Assembly: GCF_004912195.1 (NCBI RefSeq) | Contig: NZ_STGW01000003.1 | Location: forward strand, 248,001 to 312,000 | DNA length: 64,000 nucleotides | Origin: Nocardioides caeni | GTDB taxonomy: Bacteria; Actinomycetota; Actinomycetes; Propionibacteriales; Nocardioidaceae | Direction: 5' to 3' | Shown here: positions 37,186 through 45,232 of the stretch, piece after piece | Layout of the letters: every line of letters starts with the position of its first letter | Numbering within the stretch: position 1 is the first letter of the stretch | Notes under the pieces: generated by a model | What the model was told of the DNA's origin: nothing | The model's input: the letters and a program-made list of their open reading frames with translations, nothing else | Database searches by the model: none | Translations under genes and position numbers: made by a program

Positions 37186-37701
37186 TCAGGCGTCGGACAG
37201 ACTGATCTCCACCATCAGCTCGTCCGCGAGGGACTCGAGCAGCGACCGCAGCTCCTCGATGCTGGCCCCGGTGGGCGCGACAAGGACCGCCTGCGCCTCG
37301 AACAGTCGACCTCCGGCCATCGGCGCCTCCCGGACGTCGGTGGCGAGCTCCTGGATGCTCACGCCCTTCGCCGCGAGGGCGGCCGAGATCTCCGCGACGA
37401 TGCCGGGCCGGTCCGCCCCGAGGAGCTCGAGGGTGATCCGCTGCGGCTCCTCGGCGACCGGGACGTCGGTCCGCTCGACCGTCACCTGCAGGCCCTGCGC
37501 CCCGAGGGCGAGCAGGTCGGCGACCAGGGCGTCCGCGCCCGAGTCCGGCACCTCGACGAGCAGGATGCCGGCGAACTTGCCGCCCAGGCGCGCCATCTGG
37601 CTGCGCGTCCAGTTGGCGCCGTGCGCACGGATGGGCGCCGAGAGGTCGGACACGACGCCCGCGCGGTCATCGGCGATGCAGGTCAGCGTGAAGGTGGCCA
37701 T
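37186..37701 (-). CDS. Tandem ACT-domain (GcvR-like) protein
   Basis: 171 residues with two ACT domains: MATFTLTCIADDRAGVVSDLSAPIRAHGANW and RITLELLGADRPGIVAEISAALAAKGVSIQEL. The pattern fits the glycine-cleavage-system regulator GcvR type, which senses amino acids. The target is not visible here. ATG 37701 begins the conserved part; an in-frame extension to 37764 would run into the divergent gene. Confidence 0.85.
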   Translation of the reverse strand: MATFTLTCIADDRAGVVSDLSAPIRAHGANWTRSQMARLGGKFAGILLVEVPDSGADALVADLLALGAQGLQVTVERTDVPVAEEPQRITLELLGADRPGIVAEISAALAAKGVSIQELATDVREAPMAGGRLFEAQAVLVAPTGASIEELRSLLESLADELMVEISLSDA

Positions 37702-37738
37702 GGCGCCAGCGTAGGGACCGACGAGGCAGGATGCGGGG

Positions 37739-38368
37739 ATGGCGTCCACCAAGGTCGACCTCAAGAAGGAGCTTGACTCCTACCGCGCCCGGGCGGGTGA
37801 GTTCCGTGTGGTCGAGGTTCCCCCGCTGACCTACCTGATGGTCGATGGGCGTGGCGACCCCAACACCTCGCAGGAGTACGCCGACGCACTGGCCGCGCTC
37901 TATCCGGTCGCCTACGCGCTGAAGTTCGCGAGCAAGCGGGAGGGGCGCGACTACGTCGTGCCGCCGCTCGAGGCGTTGTGGTGGGCCGAGGACATGACGG
38001 CCTTCACGTCGGCGCGCGACAAGGCGCAGTGGTCGTGGACCATCCTGCTGCTCACGCCCGACTGGATCACCGAGGAGCAGGTCGTCGCGGCCGTCGAGGC
38101 CGCGGGGACGAAGGCGCCCGCCGCTGCGCTCTGGCGCGTACGCCACGCGTCGCTGGAAGAGGGCACGTGCGCGCAGACCCTCCACGTCGGGCCGTACGAC
38201 GACGAGGCTGGAGTCCTGGCCCGGATGCACGACGACTTCATCCCGGCTCACGGGCTCGAGATGACTGGCCGCCACCACGAGATCTATCTCAGCGACCCAC
38301 GCCGGGTGGCGCCGGAGCGGCTGCGGACGATCCTGCGCCAGCCGGTCCGGCCGGCGCAGCAGCACTGA
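37739..38368 (+). CDS. GyrI-like small-molecule-binding domain protein
   Basis: 209 residues. VEVPPLTYLMVDGRGDPNTSQEYADALAALYPVAYALKF and the late HEIYLSDPRRVAPERLRTILRQPV fit the GyrI-like (SHS2/Rob-like) family with the longer form known from actinobacteria. Binds or hydrolyses small molecules in relatives. It stands alone and its last 80 bases overlap a convergent gene. Confidence 0.85.
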   Translation: MASTKVDLKKELDSYRARAGEFRVVEVPPLTYLMVDGRGDPNTSQEYADALAALYPVAYALKFASKREGRDYVVPPLEALWWAEDMTAFTSARDKAQWSWTILLLTPDWITEEQVVAAVEAAGTKAPAAALWRVRHASLEEGTCAQTLHVGPYDDEAGVLARMHDDFIPAHGLEMTGRHHEIYLSDPRRVAPERLRTILRQPVRPAQQH

Positions 38369-38891
38369 CCCCCAGCGGCCAGCTCGCGAGCGCGCGGCAG
38401 TCGCCCTCGTCGTACCAGTGCAGCTCGAGGCGGTCGGCGACCGACTCGACCGGCAGCACGTCACCGACGTCGGCCGCGACCGTGGCCGTCGTGACGCCCC
38501 CGAGGTGGTGGTCGAGGGTGACGTGCGGGACCAGGTCGTCGAGGTCGCCGAACGCGCCGTCGTAGGGCGGGCACTGCGGGAAGGCCCGCACCAGCCTCCG
38601 GGTGAGCTCGGCGAAGGGCGAGGCGGGGACCGGGGGCACGTGGATCACGCCGTTCGGGAACGCAGTCACCGCCTCGAGCCGGTAGGCGAACGCGGGCGTG
38701 GTCGTCGCGATGTCGGCGAGGGTGGCGAGGTCGTCGGCCTCCGGCCGCGGGAGGTACGGCGCCAGCAGGGTCACGTGCGCATGGGTGAAGGCCGGGTCCG
38801 CGGACACCCACCCCGGCTCGTAGTGCGTCCAGCGATCGCGCACGAAGGACTCGAGCACGGGGACCGGGACGAGCAGGACGGAGTGACCCAC
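38289..38891 (-). CDS. 2'-5' RNA ligase-family (LigT-like) protein
   Basis: 200 residues. The two HxT/S motifs are HAHVTLLAPY and VPHVTLDHH, defining the 2H phosphoesterase superfamily. Start is GTG 38891. The C-terminal 35 residues (Ala/Pro-rich) overlap the end of the GyrI-like gene on the other strand, which is unusual for length (80 bp) but both frames are well supported. The natural substrate is not known. Confidence 0.8.
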   Translation of the reverse strand: MGHSVLLVPVPVLESFVRDRWTHYEPGWVSADPAFTHAHVTLLAPYLPRPEADDLATLADIATTTPAFAYRLEAVTAFPNGVIHVPPVPASPFAELTRRLVRAFPQCPPYDGAFGDLDDLVPHVTLDHHLGGVTTATVAADVGDVLPVESVADRLELHWYDEGDCRALASWPLGVSAAAPAGPAGAGSSAAAPAPPGVGR

Positions 38892-38915
38892 GGCGAGAGG
38901 ATAGGTTGGGCGCCC

Positions 38916-39962
38916 ATGAGCACCGTCGTCGCGCCCCCGTCCCCCGCCGTCCGCGCAGCCGCAGCCGAGCGACTGGCCGGTCTGGCCACGCCGGCCGGCG
39001 CGCTGGGGCGCCTGGGCGAGCTCGGGGTCTGGCTGGCGGCGGCGCAGGGCCAGTGCCCGCCGGCTCCGCTGGACAACGTCCGCCTCGTGATCTTCGCCGG
39101 CGACCACGGCGTCGCGCGGCACGGCGTCTCGGCCTATCCCCCGGCGATCACGCCGGCCATGGTGCGCACCTTCGTCCTCGGCAAGGCCGGCGTCTCGGCG
39201 CTCGCAGCCGCCCACGGCATCCACGTCCGGGTGCTCGACCTGGGTGTCGACGACGACCTCGAGGGCGTGCCCGCAGATGTCCAGGCCCACAAGGTGCGCC
39301 GCAGCAGCGGCGCGATCCACCTGGAGGACGCGTTGACCGCCGAGGAGACCACCCAGGCCCTGGCCGCGGGCCGGGCGGTCGCCCGCGAGGAGATCGCCGC
39401 CGGAGCGCAGCTGCTCCTGTCCGGAGACATGGGCATCGGCAACACCACCCCGGCCGCCGCGCTGGTGGCGGCAGCGCTGGGCGTGCCGGCCGAGGAGGTC
39501 ACCGGGCGCGGGACCGGCATCGACGACAAGGTCCTCAACCACAAGCAGGCCGTCGTCCAGCAGGCACTGCTGCGGGCCGGCGACCGGCTCGACGACCCGA
39601 TCGAGACGCTGGCCGCGGTGAGCAGCGCCGACCTGGCCGCCACGGTCGGCTTCCTGCTCGAGGCCGCCGAGAGCGGCGTACCCGTCCTCCTCGACGGCCT
39701 GATGTCCGTCGCCTGCGCGCTGACCGCCGACCGGATCGCACCGGGCGCGGCCGCGTGGTTCGCCGGCGGGCACCGCTCGACCGAGCCCGCGCAGGCGCTC
39801 GCACTGGAGAAGCTGGGGCTGGAGCCGGTGCTCGACCTCGGCCTGCGGCTGGGCGAAGGATCGGGCGCGGTCGCGGCCGTCCCGCTGCTGCGCTCGGCCG
39901 TCGCACTGCTGCGCGACGTGGCACTGCTCGCGGACCTCATACCGGACGCCCCCGACGCGTGA
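38916..39962 (+). CDS. cobT: Nicotinate-nucleotide--dimethylbenzimidazole phosphoribosyltransferase
   Basis: Makes alpha-ribazole phosphate for the lower ligand of cobalamin. 348 residues; LVIFAGDHGVARHGVSAYP, LLSGDMGIGNTTPAAAL, GRGTGIDDKVLNHKQAVV, VLLDGLMSVACALTADRIAPG and FAGGHRSTEPAQ are CobT signatures, and the catalytic Glu lies near LEPVLDLGLRLGEGSGA. Overlaps cobS by four bases (GTGA). BluB at 53747 supplies its DMB. Confidence 0.93.
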   Translation: MSTVVAPPSPAVRAAAAERLAGLATPAGALGRLGELGVWLAAAQGQCPPAPLDNVRLVIFAGDHGVARHGVSAYPPAITPAMVRTFVLGKAGVSALAAAHGIHVRVLDLGVDDDLEGVPADVQAHKVRRSSGAIHLEDALTAEETTQALAAGRAVAREEIAAGAQLLLSGDMGIGNTTPAAALVAAALGVPAEEVTGRGTGIDDKVLNHKQAVVQQALLRAGDRLDDPIETLAAVSSADLAATVGFLLEAAESGVPVLLDGLMSVACALTADRIAPGAAAWFAGGHRSTEPAQALALEKLGLEPVLDLGLRLGEGSGAVAAVPLLRSAVALLRDVALLADLIPDAPDA

Positions 39963-40741
39963 GCGTCGCGACCGTCGGTCGCAGCCTCCGGCTCGCGATC
40001 GGCATGCTCACCGCACTGCGGGTCCCTGCCGTCACCCGGGTGACGCCGGCGCTCGCCACCGGAGCCCTGCTGCTCGCGCCGGTCGCGGTGCTGCCGCTCG
40101 CAGCCGCCGTCACCCTGGTGTGCTGGGCCGGCGGACAGCTGGAGCTCCCACCGCTCGCCGTGGCGCTCCTCGCCCTGGCCGTCGTGGCCGTCGGCAGCCG
40201 GGCCCTGCACCTCGACGGCCTGTCCGACGTCGCCGACGGGCTGACCGCGTCCTACGACCGCGAGCGGTCCCTGCAGGTCATGAAGTCCGGCACGGCCGGC
40301 CCGGCAGGCGTTGCGGCCCTGGTGCTCGTGCTGGGCGCGCAGGCCGCCGGCCTGCAGTCGTACGTCGGAGCAGGCGACGCCTGGGACACCGCATGGCGCG
40401 GCCCCGTGCTCGCCGGACTGGCCGTCTGCGTCTCGCGCGCCGCGCTCTGGATCACGGGCTGCACCCTGGCTCCCCCGGCCCGTCCCGACGGGCTCGGCGT
40501 GACCTTCACCCGACGGGTCCCGGTCGTGGTCGCCGCTGTCGGCTGGGCGGCGCTGGCCGTCCTCGCGGCCCTTGCCGTCGACCCGGTCCGCGGGCCGGTG
40601 ACCGTGGCCGTCGCCGCCCTCGCCGTCGCCGGCCTGACGTGGCACTGCGTCCGGCGCTTCGGTGGTGTCACGGGCGACGTGTTCGGCGCCGGGATCGAGC
40701 TCGCGCTCGCCGTACTGCTGATCGGCCTGGCCGGCGCCTGA
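39959..40741 (+). CDS. cobS: Adenosylcobinamide-GDP ribazoletransferase (cobalamin synthase)
   Basis: 260-residue integral membrane enzyme joining adenosylcobinamide-GDP to alpha-ribazole. Signature SRALHLDGLSDVADGLTASYDRERSLQVMKSGTAGPAGV near residues 80-120 with the metal-binding DGxxDxxDG; several hydrophobic helices follow; ends RRFGGVTGDVFGAGIELALAVLL. Starts at a GTG inside the cobT stop. Confidence 0.92.
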   Translation: MSVATVGRSLRLAIGMLTALRVPAVTRVTPALATGALLLAPVAVLPLAAAVTLVCWAGGQLELPPLAVALLALAVVAVGSRALHLDGLSDVADGLTASYDRERSLQVMKSGTAGPAGVAALVLVLGAQAAGLQSYVGAGDAWDTAWRGPVLAGLAVCVSRAALWITGCTLAPPARPDGLGVTFTRRVPVVVAAVGWAALAVLAALAVDPVRGPVTVAVAALAVAGLTWHCVRRFGGVTGDVFGAGIELALAVLLIGLAGA

Positions 40742-40750
40742 CCTCCCACC

Positions 40751-40824
40751 TCGACCGAGAGACCTGCGCATCTCGGGTGGGAAACCGGCGTACTTCGGGC
40801 GAGAAACCGGCGCACTTCGGCGGG
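40751..40824. repeat. 22-bp tandem repeat, about 3.4 units
   Basis: Units begin at 40751, 40773 and 40795, each 22 bases, with a partial fourth to 40824. The second and third (TCGGGTGGGAAACCGGCG.. and TCGGGCGAGAAACCGGCG..) agree at 19 of 22. It fills the gap between the convergent cobS and cobU genes. Confidence 0.7.
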
Positions 40825-40830
40825 CACGGG

Positions 40831-41361
40831 TCAGAGGCGCAGGACGCGTCCCGCCACCACCAGGTGCACCTCGTCGCAGACGGCGCCGAGGCGTTGGTTG
40901 ATCGTGCCGAGCAGGTCGCGGAAGAGGCGGGCGGATCGGTGCTCCGGGACCACGCCCAGACCGACCTCGTTGGTCACCAGCACGACCGTGCCGGCCGCTC
41001 GCGCGACCGCGGTCACCAGCTCGTCGAGGAGCGCCAGGACGTGCGCCTCGACGACCTCCACCGGCGCCTCCCACAGCCCCGCCTCGTCGATCACACCCGT
41101 CAGCCAGGTGCCGAGGCAGTCGACGAGCACCGGACCCCCGGCCGTCCCGGCCCGGCCGAGCACGCCGGCCACGTCGCGCGTCTCCTCCGTCGACCATGCC
41201 GCCGGCCGCCGCTCCCGATGGGCGCTCACGCGCGCAGCCCAGTCGGCGTCGTCGTACGTCGGGCCGGCGGCGACATAGGTCACCGCATCGGTGGCGGCGA
41301 GCAGCACCTCGGCATGCCGGGACTTCCCCGACCGCACGCCGCCGGTGACGAGGACCTTCAC
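40831..41361 (-). CDS. cobU: Adenosylcobinamide kinase / adenosylcobinamide-phosphate guanylyltransferase
   Basis: 176 residues. P-loop VTGGVRSGKSRHAEVLL at the N-terminus, VLVDCLGTWLTGVI and VVLVTNEVGLGVVPEHRSARLFRDLLGTINQRLG are CobU/CobP signatures. It activates cobinamide for CobS, so it complements cobT and cobS next door though on the other strand. The GTG overlaps the RNB-nuclease stop. Confidence 0.93.
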   Translation of the reverse strand: MKVLVTGGVRSGKSRHAEVLLAATDAVTYVAAGPTYDDADWAARVSAHRERRPAAWSTEETRDVAGVLGRAGTAGGPVLVDCLGTWLTGVIDEAGLWEAPVEVVEAHVLALLDELVTAVARAAGTVVLVTNEVGLGVVPEHRSARLFRDLLGTINQRLGAVCDEVHLVVAGRVLRL

Positions 41362-42842
41362 GCCGGCGCCTCGAGGGTGAACTCGACGGCGCGGTCCGCC
41401 GGGTCGGCCCGGGTGAGCCGGACCCGGACGTCCTCGCCGAGCGGCAGCTGCTGCGGGGAGGTGACGGGCGCCTCCACGCCGATCGCGCCCACGACGACCA
41501 CGCCCCGGTGGGGACCGTCGGCTCGGTCGCGCTCCTCGTCCCGGACGCTGGTGATGACGCCGTCGAACTCCTCGCCGACCCGGTCGACCAGGACGACCGC
41601 CTCGACGAGGTCGAGCACGGCGCGGCCGTAGGTGCTGGCGCGCCGGGCGGAGTCCTGCAGCGTCTTGGGCAGCCCGGGCAGCGCCTCGCGCACCCAGTCG
41701 GGCACCGGCTCGCCGGCGCACAGCGCGACACAGACCTCACCGGCATAGCGGTCGCCGAGTCGGCGCAGCGGGGCGGTGACGTGGGCATAGTCGGCGGCGA
41801 TCGCGGAGTGCGCCCGTTGCTCGGGCAGCTCGCCGTCGAAGGCGGCGTAGCCGCTGCCGCGCAGCACCCGGGTGCTGGCCACGACCATCGCCTGGTGCTC
41901 GGAGCGCGACGGGTCGAGCGAGCGGATGAAGGCCGGGTAGTCGACGTCCTTCGGCCAGTCGATCCCGAGACCGCGGGCCACCCGACGCAGGCGGGCGACA
42001 TCGCGCGGGTCGGCGGGCGGCAGCGTGCGCAGCAGCCCGATCCGGCCCTCGACCATCAGCGTCGCGGCGCCGATGCCCGTCATCAGCGAGATCTGGGCGT
42101 TCCAGCCCTCCACCGGCAGCTGCTCACGGAAGACCAGGTGGCAGGAGCCGTCGGACGCCTCGAGCTCCTGCTCGGGCAGGGGCAGGGACACCCCGCCGCG
42201 GTCGATCTCCTGCTGCTCCCGCAGACGTCCGACCTCGCGCAGCAGGACCAGCGTCTCCGGAAGGGTGTCGCCCGCGCCACCCGTGTCATCCGCTCCGTCG
42301 AGGGCCTGCTGGGCCTCGGCGTAGGACCACCGAGCGGTCGAGCGGACCCGGGCGCGCTCCACGTGCGCGCCGGTGCAGGCCCCCGACGCGTCCACCTGCA
42401 GGGTCCACAGCAGGGCGGGGCGCACCTGCTCAGGAAGCAGCGAGGCAGCGCCCTCGGACAGGACCGGCGGGTGCAGCGGGATCCGGCTGCCGGCGCCATA
42501 GAGGGTCTCGCCGCGACGGTTGGCCTCCAGGTCGACCGGGTCCCCCGGCCGGACGAAGGCGGCCACGTCGGCGATCGCGTAGTGGACGACGAAGCCGTCG
42601 CCCTCACGGGCGATGTGGACGGCCTGGTCGAGGTCCATCGACCCCTCGGGGTCGATGGTCAGAAACGGGAGGTCGGTCGCATCGCGATCCGGCAGCGTCA
42701 CTGCAGCGACCGCCTGCTCGGCCGCGGCGACCACCTCGGGCGTGAACTCGCCGGGCAGCTCGAGCTCCTTCCCGATCGCCACCAGACCCTGCGCCAGCGC
42801 AGGGGTGCTCGCCTTGACCCGGACCACGACGTTGGAGGGCAT
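41358..42842 (-). CDS. RNB-domain ribonuclease (RNase II/R family)
   Basis: 494 residues. The RNB core is LPFLTIDPEGSMDLDQAVHIAREGDGFVVHYAIADVAAFV (Asp cluster) and RIPLHPPVLSEGAASLLP. No N-terminal cold-shock pair or full S1 domain is seen; the last 70 residues may be a degenerate S1. The length is that of the short actinobacterial form. A 3'-5' exonuclease role is likely. ATG 42842 begins the conserved MPSNVVVRV; an earlier one at 42872 lacks support. Confidence 0.87.
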   Translation of the reverse strand: MPSNVVVRVKASTPALAQGLVAIGKELELPGEFTPEVVAAAEQAVAAVTLPDRDATDLPFLTIDPEGSMDLDQAVHIAREGDGFVVHYAIADVAAFVRPGDPVDLEANRRGETLYGAGSRIPLHPPVLSEGAASLLPEQVRPALLWTLQVDASGACTGAHVERARVRSTARWSYAEAQQALDGADDTGGAGDTLPETLVLLREVGRLREQQEIDRGGVSLPLPEQELEASDGSCHLVFREQLPVEGWNAQISLMTGIGAATLMVEGRIGLLRTLPPADPRDVARLRRVARGLGIDWPKDVDYPAFIRSLDPSRSEHQAMVVASTRVLRGSGYAAFDGELPEQRAHSAIAADYAHVTAPLRRLGDRYAGEVCVALCAGEPVPDWVREALPGLPKTLQDSARRASTYGRAVLDLVEAVVLVDRVGEEFDGVITSVRDEERDRADGPHRGVVVVGAIGVEAPVTSPQQLPLGEDVRVRLTRADPADRAVEFTLEAPA

Positions 42843-42904
42843 GCAGGCGACACTACCGACGCCGTGCTGCATGCTCGGCCAGCCGGTCTCCTATCCTCGT
42901 CGCC

Positions 42905-43684
42905 GTGCTGATCCTGCTGCCCCCGAGCGAGGGGAAGGCCGCGCCGAGCCGCGGCGCCGCCCTCGACCTGTCGTCCCTCTCGCTGCCCGAGCTCGAGCCC
43001 GCGCGCCGCGAGGTGCTCGACGCACTGGTCACCCTGTGCCAGGACGACCGTGACAAGGCAGCGGCCGTCCTCGGTCTCTCCGCGGGCCAGCTCGACCTCG
43101 TCGACCGCAACGCCGGCCTCGAGACCGCCCCCACCGCCCGGGCCGACCGGATCTACACCGGTGTCGTCTACGACGCCCTCGACGTCGCGACCCTCAGCAC
43201 GGCTGCCAAGCGACGCGCCGCGACCCGCTTGGCCGTCGCGTCCAGCCTCTTCGGAGTGGTCCGCGTGGGTGACCGCATCCCGTCCTACCGACTCTCGGGG
43301 GATGCCTCCCTGCCGGGACTCGGCCCCGTCGCCGCCCACTGGCGCACCCACCTCGACCGGCCCATGACCGCGGCCGTCGGCAACGGCCTGCTCGTCGACC
43401 TGCGGTCGGGGATGTACGCCGGCTTCTGGCGCCCCGGCCCGGACCTCGCGAAGCGCGTGGCGACGGTGCGGGTGCTCCACGAGCAGGGCGGGGTCCGCAA
43501 GGTCGTCAGCCACTTCAACAAGGCGACCAAGGGCCGCATCGTCCGCGCCCTGCTCGAGGACGGCGCCGACCCGCGCACCCCGGCTGCCCTGGCCGCGACC
43601 CTCGAGCGGCTCGGCTGGAGCGTGGAGGTCGGCGAGCCGACCAAGAGCGGCACCCAGCTCGACGTGGTGGTCGCCGAGCTCTGA
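42905..43684 (+). CDS. yaaA: YaaA-family peroxide-stress protein (DUF328)
   Basis: 259 residues. Starts VLILLPPSEGKAAPSRG and contains LSAGQLDLVDRNAGLETAPT, RIYTGVVYDALD, SSLFGVVRVGDRIPSYRLS, DLRSGMYAGFW and VVSHFNKATKGRIVRALL. In E. coli YaaA limits free iron and DNA damage under peroxide and has a DNA-binding fold. Single gene with GTG start; an alternative start is not evident. Confidence 0.88.
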   Translation: MLILLPPSEGKAAPSRGAALDLSSLSLPELEPARREVLDALVTLCQDDRDKAAAVLGLSAGQLDLVDRNAGLETAPTARADRIYTGVVYDALDVATLSTAAKRRAATRLAVASSLFGVVRVGDRIPSYRLSGDASLPGLGPVAAHWRTHLDRPMTAAVGNGLLVDLRSGMYAGFWRPGPDLAKRVATVRVLHEQGGVRKVVSHFNKATKGRIVRALLEDGADPRTPAALAATLERLGWSVEVGEPTKSGTQLDVVVAEL

Positions 43685-43730
43685 CCCTGCCCGGTCATCG
43701 AGGGTCGAGCGCCAGCGGTCGAAGGCCGAC

Positions 43731-44492
43731 CTACCAGCGGCCGGTGTCGCGCAGGGTACGGCGGCCGGGCGCGAGCGCGTTGAAGAACCGCAGCGACGGG
43801 TGCCGCTCCCCCGTGGTCGGGTCGGTGTGGAAGGCGATCACGGAGACCGCGGCGGGCGCGAGCTCGAGGCGGAAGAGCGACTCGAGCGGCGCGGCGACCG
43901 CATGGGCGACGAGCGTCTTGATGGGCGTGACGTGGCTGGTGACGACGACGGTGCGGCCGGCGTGCTCGCCGAGCACGCGCTCCAGCGCCTCGAGGACCCG
44001 CTCCCGGACGGCGACGAACGACTCACCGCCCGGCGGCGCGGCGGACATGTCGGCGAACCACGCGTCCATCGCGGCCTTGTCGTTCTCGGCGACCTCGGCG
44101 AAGGTCAGCCCGTCCCACGCGCCGAACTCCATCTCGGCGAAGCCGGGCTCCTCGACGACGTCGAGGCCGAGCTCGGCGGCGATGATGTCGGCCGTCTCGC
44201 GGGTCCGTCGTACTGGAGAGGCGACGACGACGTCGACGCTGTCGCTCAGCTCACGCAGCCACGCGGCCACCTCGGCGACCTGCGCACGGCCCTCCTCGGA
44301 CAGGGGCGGGTTGTCCCCGCCGAGCCCACCGGAGAAGCGGCGGCCCGTGGTGTGCGCGGTGACGCCGTGCCGGACGAGCACCAGCGTGGTGGGCGGTGTC
44401 GGCAGGCTGTCCGGGGAGGTCGCCTCCTCGACTGCGGAGTCGGGGGCGTCGGGCAGACCATCACCCGGGACGCTGCCGGTCGGCTCGGTCAC
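43731..44492 (-). CDS. Histidine-phosphatase (phosphoglycerate-mutase-like) protein
   Basis: 253 residues. A ~45-residue disordered acidic start, then LVLVRHGVTAHTTGRRFSGG (RHG), SPVRRTRETADIIAAELGL, GFAEMEFGAWDGLTFAEV and VVVTSHVTPIKTLVAHAV. In mycobacteria the orthologous place holds a bifunctional RNase HI/acid phosphatase (Rv2228c); here only the phosphatase half exists. Rv2228c relatives act as alpha-ribazole phosphatase (CobC activity), which would suit the cob genes nearby. It is joined by GTGA to the zinc-ribbon gene. Confidence 0.85.
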   Translation of the reverse strand: MTEPTGSVPGDGLPDAPDSAVEEATSPDSLPTPPTTLVLVRHGVTAHTTGRRFSGGLGGDNPPLSEEGRAQVAEVAAWLRELSDSVDVVVASPVRRTRETADIIAAELGLDVVEEPGFAEMEFGAWDGLTFAEVAENDKAAMDAWFADMSAAPPGGESFVAVRERVLEALERVLGEHAGRTVVVTSHVTPIKTLVAHAVAAPLESLFRLELAPAAVSVIAFHTDPTTGERHPSLRFFNALAPGRRTLRDTGRW

Positions 44493-45232
44493 AGACCGCT
44501 CTCGTCGGTGCGGACCAGGATGCGCTGGCACTCCTCGTGGCGGATCACCCGGTCGGCCGGGGTGTCGCGGATCTCACCGAGCTCGTTGGCGTCGAGGGTC
44601 AGCTGGCAACCGCCGCACTGACGGGCGCGCAGTGCACCGACGGCCACGCCGCCCTTGCTGGCGCGCAGCTTGTCGTAGAGCCCGAGCAGGTCGGCCGGGA
44701 TGTCGGCGACGATCGCGTCGCGGCCGACGGAGACCTTCGCGATCTCGGCGTCGAGGGCGTCGACCTTCTCGTCGCGGGCGCCGGTGAGCTCACCGAGCCG
44801 GCCGTCGAGATCCTCGAGGGCGGAGGTCAGCTCGTCGAGCGCCGACTGCGCCTCCTCGAGCTGCTCCATGATCTCGAGCTCCTCGTCCTCCAGGGTCGAG
44901 ATCCGGCGCTCGAGGGTCTCGAGCTCGTGCTGCATCCGCTCGAGGTCCTTCGGGTTGGCGATCGCGCCGGAGTCCATGCGGTCGCGGTCGCGCTGGCGGC
45001 GCGTCTTGACCTGCTCGACGTCCGCGTCGGCCTTGGCCTGTGCGAGGGAGAGGTCGTCGACGACGATGCGCTGGTCCTTGAGCCGACCGTCGACGTCGAC
45101 GCGCTGGACGACGAGCTCCTTGATCCCGGCCGCCTCCGACGGGTTGTTGCGCTGGTGGCGCAGCTGGTCGACCTGGGAGTCCAGGGCCTGCAGGTCGAGG
45201 AGCCGGAGCTGGGCGGCGGGGTCGGCGTTCAC
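44489..45232 (-). CDS. Coiled-coil C4 zinc-ribbon protein
   Basis: 247 residues. A long coiled coil (about 10-175; LERMQHELETLERRISTLEDEELEIMEQLEEAQSALDELTSAL) then a zinc ribbon QCGGCQLTL...HEECQRIL. Ortholog pattern of Rv2229c. GTG 45232 overlaps the Nif3 stop (GTGA); ATG 45247 is an alternative. The role is unknown; it may be a nucleic-acid-binding adaptor. Confidence 0.87.
   Translation of the reverse strand: MNADPAAQLRLLDLQALDSQVDQLRHQRNNPSEAAGIKELVVQRVDVDGRLKDQRIVVDDLSLAQAKADADVEQVKTRRQRDRDRMDSGAIANPKDLERMQHELETLERRISTLEDEELEIMEQLEEAQSALDELTSALEDLDGRLGELTGARDEKVDALDAEIAKVSVGRDAIVADIPADLLGLYDKLRASKGGVAVGALRARQCGGCQLTLDANELGEIRDTPADRVIRHEECQRILVRTDESGL

Noticed and set aside
40751-40824. 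Possible CRISPR-like repeats
   Set aside because: Units are directly abutting with no spacers and no cas genes are near.
43685-43730. Possible further REP copy (GGTCATCGAGGGTCGAGCGCC)
   Set aside because: Only partial resemblance; the arms do not pair as in the five accepted copies.
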